Origin: Setophaga petechia
Taxonomy: Eukaryota; Chordata; Aves; Passeriformes; Parulidae
NCBI GenBank assembly: GCA_024362935.1
Contig: JANCRA010000004.1
Coordinates: forward strand, 25,163,121 to 25,227,120
Length of the DNA: 64,000 bases
Direction: 5' to 3'
Under the pieces are notes generated by a model. That model saw only the letters and a list, made by a program, of their open reading frames with translations, had not been told where the DNA came from and ran no database searches. Every line of letters starts with the position of its first letter. Positions within the stretch are counted from its first letter, which is position 1. Positions 59,310 through 64,000 of the stretch are shown here, in pieces. A program made the translations under genes and the position numbers.

Positions 59310-61480
59310 TGTCATATTTGGCGTTCCTTCCAGTTTTCGCAGTTTCTTAATAAAACGGGAAGCGGGGGGAGAGCACGGGGACGCAGCAGCTTTCTGAATT
59401 TCTCCGTGTCAATCAGTCTTCAGGTTCTTTTTTAGATGTCCTCTGCCCTCTTTCCTGTTCAGTATCAGAACGAGAATAATACTGTTCAGGATGAAGGCAC
59501 AAAGAAATTCTGCAAATGTAGTTACAGGCTATTTTCGTCCTCCTCCTTCCATGAAATGGACAACCCAAAAAGGAAACATTTTTGGTTTTGTTGATTTGTT
59601 GTACTACAACAATATGTTCAATTGAGATTTGGAGAGGAATGTGAAACACAATGAGGGAGAAGACCTCCCCTGCACTCCTGAAATAAATGGGTTTCAAACT
59701 GGGCTTCCTCATGTAGACAAGACATTTCATGGACCAGGCAAAGTGTAATTACTCTAAATACAATGGCTGGTTGTATCTAAGGAAGGACTGTGAATAAGTC
59801 AGTGAAACCCACCTTGTCTTTGTATAAGATTTTTTTCCACAGAGAATTTCAGACTATTTAGTCTGTACATCATGTGTATTCAGAAGCCATGTGACCAACA
59901 AAGTGTGAAAATCTATGATAAGGTCTTAGACATCATCTGAGTTACAGATTTACTGAAATTATCATTGCTAGTAAAATTCAGCTACTCTTAGCCATTCACA
60001 AAGCACCTGTTGTGTATAATAAGTACCTGCAAGTGGCAAGGCAAACCAGAAGAATATTTCCTGTTAGCATGCAACTTGCAATGCTTGGGCAAGAAATCTC
60101 AAGTAGGCTGTATAAAGATCAGTTTCAGTGAGTGGCTCAACCAAGTCATGTCGAAAACTCATCTGTAATTTCTAACCCATATCCCTCTTCTGTTATCTTG
60201 CCACAATGTTCAAGTTCCTCTTTTGCTTTCAGTGTTATAACCCCAAGTGTATTCTATGCTACTTTCCACACCACCATTTCTTACAGCCTCTAATTAAAGA
60301 TCCCTCTGAATAAAGCCTTCTGCTTGAACAGTTAAGAGTGCCCCTCTGAAAGGCCTCTTTTGTGGGTGACCATCTTGTGGAACACAACGAAGACGAGGCA
60401 CTACAGAAAAGACACTGTTTTACTTTGTAGCCACTTCACTTGTCTCTGTCTCAAATTAATTAGCACTACTCTGTTTTCAAGTGTAATAACACTTCGGTGA
60501 GGTGAATGGAGCTTTCGGGGAGTTAAACTATAGCACGCCCTCCCACCAGCCTTGAGCAACAAAGCAGACTACAGAAAGTGGTCATTAGAGGTAGTAGATG
60601 ATCAGGGGTGAAGTGGAACTCAGGTGACTGGGACTGCAATTCACACACACAGTCTCCTGAAGTACTAGCATTTATATCATTCATTATTAAGAAAAAGGTT
60701 CAGAGTGATCCCTACACTGGTAAATTATAAATTAAATACCATTTATGGTTAATTTCCCTGAAAAACCCACACATTCTAATCCATGGGTTTTTTACTTGAT
60801 ACTTGTTTCCTGATGACTGTTTCTTGTTCTGCCTATGCTTAAAATTTCCCCTGTATCCTTGAGCACCTTAGCAAACGAACATCTGCATCAGTGGAGAAGA
60901 GGCTACATCTATCTGAGTGCATATGCTGGGGTCCATATCAGAGATGCCGAGTTTGCTCCATGAATTAACTGCTCTTGAAAACAGTGCTACAGCAAAGTGC
61001 ATGCAGAGACTATATTGAAAGAATGCTGAAATCCAAGGCCTCCATCTATAGGGTTGTATGGGTCAATACTTTATGCTTGTGGCATGAGCGTCATAGAAAC
61101 AAGTTGCCCTGGAGATACCTCAGCTTCTCTAACGAGCGTTCACCCGTGGAGCAGCTCTTTTGGAACCCTCCTGAGAACAATTCTCTTCTTTCTGTTGCCA
61201 TCATTCTTCATGTCTTGCTCACAGAAGCTAATGTGGGTATAGCACAGTGAGTACTGCAGTTTTCATTCATCCCAAAGGCAATCATCTCTATTCTCTTTGA
61301 GTAAATCTCCAGGGATGCATAAGTTCACCATAATTTGCATTTACTCATGAACAGCATCCCTGTAGGGTTATTGAAATTGCATGTTATATTATTTGAGTCA
61401 TCATAGCTCTGGCTGAAGGCCACAAAACTCAAAAGGGTTGCTTGGTATTGACTTTTGGCTGTCCTGCCTTGTGTCAAATT
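59310..61480. other. Sequence right of the CpG island, no gene identified
   Basis: GC falls back to background. Frames of 105 codons (minus, 59730-59413) and 91 codons (plus, 60975-61250) are not recognisable. The plus-strand one ends near a strong GTGAGT donor-like site at about 61246-61251 but lacks a convincing acceptor and begins at TTG. Confidence 0.45.
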
Positions 61481-61486
61481 TTGCTG

Positions 61487-61585
61487 TTAAATATCTAAAG
61501 TGCAACAGCTTTTGAATATGAATTACACTTCTCCTCCTTAAATATATAAAGTGTAACAACTTTTGAATATACACTTCTCTTTCTC
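61487..61585. repeat. Imperfect ~51-bp tandem duplication
   Basis: Two units begin TTAAATAT and continue TAAAGTGCAACAGCTTTTGA (unit 1, from 61487) or TAAAGTGTAACAACTTTTGA (unit 2, from 61538). Both end in ACACTTCTC. Unit 2 has several substitutions and a short deletion, so this duplication is older than the neighbouring 102-bp one. Confidence 0.88.
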
Positions 61586-61844
61586 AGTTATGAATAAGAA
61601 CAGGAATTGACCTACTTATGTTATTGTCATGTCCTCCCTGCACAATTAACCTTTTGGACAGGAAAATTCATATATGTGGAGTATAAACTCTTCTTTGAGG
61701 CTTTGTTTTTATTTTCAGTGTAAGTACTCATGCTGCACTGATTTGATTTGAGCGTATGACTGCAGGATGTTTCATATCAAGTCAATGGTAGTTCTGGAGT
61801 AAATTTAGTTCTAGCAGGACCAGGTTTTGGAGAATGTCACTCTC

Positions 61845-62050
61845 CATGCAAGGAGACAGAAAACAGGCAGGTTTGTCTGGTCTAAAAGACCATAGTGTAA
61901 CTGATGAGTCTGCATCCTGAGTGCTCCCTCTTGTCCCCACTGATGGCATGCAAGGAGACAGAAAACAGGCAGGTTTGTATGGTCTAAAGGACCATAGTGT
62001 AACTGATGAGTCTGCATCCTGAGTGCTCCCTCTTGTCCCCACTGATGGCA
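61845..62050. repeat. 102-bp tandem duplication, two copies, about 98% identical
   Basis: Copy 1 (61845-61946) and copy 2 (61947-62048) both run from CATGCAAGGAGACAG to CCCCACTGATGG. I count two differences: GTCTGG versus GTATGG, and TAAAAGACC versus TAAAGGACC. The 102-bp period is 34 codons, so both minus-strand frames carry a 34-residue repeat, but I see no gene. The near identity points to a recent event or a polymorphic repeat. Confidence 0.95.
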
Positions 62051-62059
62051 AAAAACATC

Positions 62060-62985
62060 ACTGACAGAAATCAAGCTGGATCTTTTTTCACCTCAGAAAA
62101 TTAAAAGGAAACTAATGAGCCTGCTGACAGATAACCTGTGAAGAATGAGAATAGTGAGACACAGCATATTAATTATTCAATATAAACTGTTAACCCTGCT
62201 CTTCCAGCAGACACTGTCTACTCCTCCTACTGTTCTTTTTTGCTCTACCTGCATCTGCCTGGAGACCTGACTGGACAATGGTACAACCGACCCCACTGAA
62301 ACATTTTCCTTCCACCTGTGCTTGTTTCATTCATGGTTTAACATTCAGTATATTCATAGTTCAGCATTTTTTGTGCTTGTCTAATATCTACAAATGCAAG
62401 ATACTGTGAAATGTGGAATATAGAAGAGCACAACTGCAGGGAGTGGGAGGTGGTGTGGAACAGGGTCACCTGTGTCAAGATGCAGCTGTCAAAAACTTCT
62501 GGAGCCTGATCAAGGCTCATTTAAACCCATACATGTGTCCCAAGAACTTCAGGTGAATAACCTATGTGATTATGTTTTTTCATATAATTAAGGGTGTATT
62601 GGATTATTTAACCTCTTTATAGTCCAATAAAGAAAAAAAATAAAAGTTTTGGTAAACCTTTGGCGTTAGAAAAAATCCTTAAACCTAGCTGTTTTTCTCA
62701 AAAAGCTCTTTGCTGTGACTGATGCTTATGTTTTTTAAGTGTTCCCTGAGGGCCATTATTCATCAGCACTGACTTCCACACAGTCAAGTGACAGACTCAC
62801 AGTTTGGAAGTCTTTCTAAAAAGCCTCGCATGATCATCTCTCCCCTTGACCAGTTAATATAACTGACCCCAGCCATCGCTCTGTTGCTGCCTGTTATTGC
62901 CTACTTGCCCTTATCAGCTGTGCATGACATGAAACAGCATATGAACTGACAACACACCTGGGTGTGTGTTTCTTCAGCAGCCTCA
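62060..62985. other. Gene-free AT-rich sequence
   Basis: I see no exon or named repeat. An A-run (A8) follows 'ccaataaag' near 62625-62640, too little to call a retroelement tail. Confidence 0.45.
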
Positions 62986-63109
62986 CTTGAATGAGCTACT
63001 CTGGACAAAAGACTTCTGTTTATCTTCCGAGTACAGATACTTCTGTGGTCTCGCTGCACCTCATGCTGCAATTTCATGGTTTGTGGCTACAAATTGCCCT
63101 GGCAGCTAT

Positions 63110-63430
63110 TTACATCACGAACGGGACGGGACACTCCAAAATCAGCGTCAGAGTGGTTTATTCCTGCATCAGTCTCAGCACATTGTTACTACAATGGGGA
63201 CAAGAGATGCAACCAGCTCACTGATTCAAACAGAATGCCAAAGAAACATAATGTTACAGCATATCATAAAGCCATTTCCATCTGCGTTTCAGCCAATCAC
63301 ATATAGAGCACAAGCATATTGACAATACTTCTATCCAATCACTTAAAGTACACGTAGCTTTGGTTAAAACAATAGAGGCCTATATTCAAACACAACAGCT
63401 TGTTCATAAGAGACAAGGCACAGAGCTCTA
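63110..63430 (-). mobile_element. Probable LTR remnant, minus strand
   Basis: On the minus strand the order is ATTGG at about 63335, ATTGG at about 63293 and AATAAA at about 63163, followed by a more CpG-rich segment near 63117-63150 ('cgaacgggacgggac' on the plus strand). This is the usual U3-R-U5 arrangement, and the paired 'agccaatcac' and 'atccaatcac' elements resemble songbird ERVL LTRs I know. Termini and target-site duplication are not found, so the limits are approximate. The 118-codon plus-strand frame from 62966 begins at a non-ATG codon and is an antisense shadow. Confidence 0.4.
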
Positions 63431-63434
63431 TTCA

Positions 63435-64000
63435 TTTTTAACCTTCTAAAGATATACAGTAGGTAAACTTGTTACCACCTAAGGCAGCACATTACATAGG
63501 CCTATTGTTCTATTTCTCACATCTACATTACTAATTTTTTTGCTGCTTTAGCATCTCACTGTCTTTGCTGTCACTGAGGCCTGTCTTTTTCTAAACTTTC
63601 TCAAAACCCTCTAATTTTAAGGATTCCAGCACAAATAATTTGCTTTTATTTCTTCCTGTGATGCCAATCAGCCCTAAGTTTGCATCTTACAAGATGAACT
63701 CTGCCTTCAATGTTATAAATACTTGCGCCAGGAGAGATACCAGTGTACACTACAACTGTGAAAGTGACAGATCACTGGGTGATGAACAAAGACTTGCCTC
63801 CAAATTGCTAGTTGCACCAGGTGTATTTAAGATCACTACAAGTTGGTTGTTTGTTTTTGCGTTTTGTTTTTAATCTCAGAGGTTCTAAATCTCTGAATAA
63901 AAACAAAGTGGCCATATTGATTTCTCCCATGTTACAATACTTTCAGAAAAAGATTTCTCAGACTATTTCCCTGTTTCCAGGCAACCTCGCTGAGAAAGAG
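63435..64000. other. Gene-free AT-rich sequence to window end
   Basis: I see nothing recognisable. A GTTT-rich run near 63843-63870 is low complexity. Confidence 0.45.

Noticed and set aside
60975..61250. 91-codon plus-strand frame ending at a GTGAGT donor-like site
   Set aside because: Starts at TTG, lacks a convincing acceptor and resembles no known protein.
1..64000. CRISPR array, defence island, operon or other multi-gene system
   Set aside because: Repeats here are satellites, LTRs, LINEs and local duplications; there are no spaced repeats with unique spacers and no gene clusters.

Overview
This window looks like non-coding nuclear DNA from a bird, most likely a songbird (passerine). 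It is AT-rich. Almost all open frames are short (60-155 codons) and lack coding character; the longer ones (about 260-280 codons) come only from a 5-bp satellite. I recognise no complete protein-coding gene, no rRNA or tRNA and no CRISPR array. The avian assignment rests on several CR1 LINE 3' ends, a mammal-atypical LTR set and a purine-rich GGGAA satellite. The strongest single marker is a complete solo LTR at 37963-38351, whose termini, CCAAT boxes and body match an ERVK-type LTR that I know as very abundant in songbird genomes.

Layout. 1-1750: unique AT-rich DNA. 1750-2240: a GC-rich, CpG-containing patch with two strong CTCF-type motifs 58 bp apart in the same orientation, followed by a short CA-type minisatellite. 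2240-15900: mostly unique AT-rich DNA with one eroded CR1 fragment (6648-6830), a few short tandem duplications and hairpins, and an A-rich tract near 9.9 kb. 15.86-16.0 kb: a compound microsatellite. 16.5-16.9 kb: an LTR-like block. 19.01-19.63 kb: a 624-bp GGGAA satellite with a variant central segment. About 19.98-20.51 kb: an ERVL-type LTR. 23.74-23.85 kb: an ancient amniote CR1 tail. 28.5-29.5 kb: a decayed CR1 reverse-transcriptase segment next to a probable solo LTR. 38.0-38.4 kb: the diagnostic songbird LTR. 39.9-40.5 kb: an AT-rich stretch that resembles the end of a minus-strand 3' UTR. 56.9-58.4 kb: two CR1 copies tail to tail. 58.78-59.3 kb: a CpG island with a YY1/TISU-like start context on the minus strand, the best promoter candidate here. 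61.5-62.05 kb: two neighbouring tandem duplications. 63.1-63.4 kb: a probable minus-strand LTR remnant.

Interpretation. The most economical reading is an intergenic or intronic interval with one structural/insulator candidate near 2 kb and one promoter candidate near 59 kb. A minus-strand transcription unit running from the 59-kb island toward the 39.9-kb candidate 3' end is possible, but I could not assemble a convincing set of exons for it. I found nothing that supports a new multi-gene biological system. The points worth a second look are regulatory and structural: the CTCF pair, the G4-capable satellite with its palindromic core, the inverted CR1 pair beside the island, and the young 102-bp duplication.
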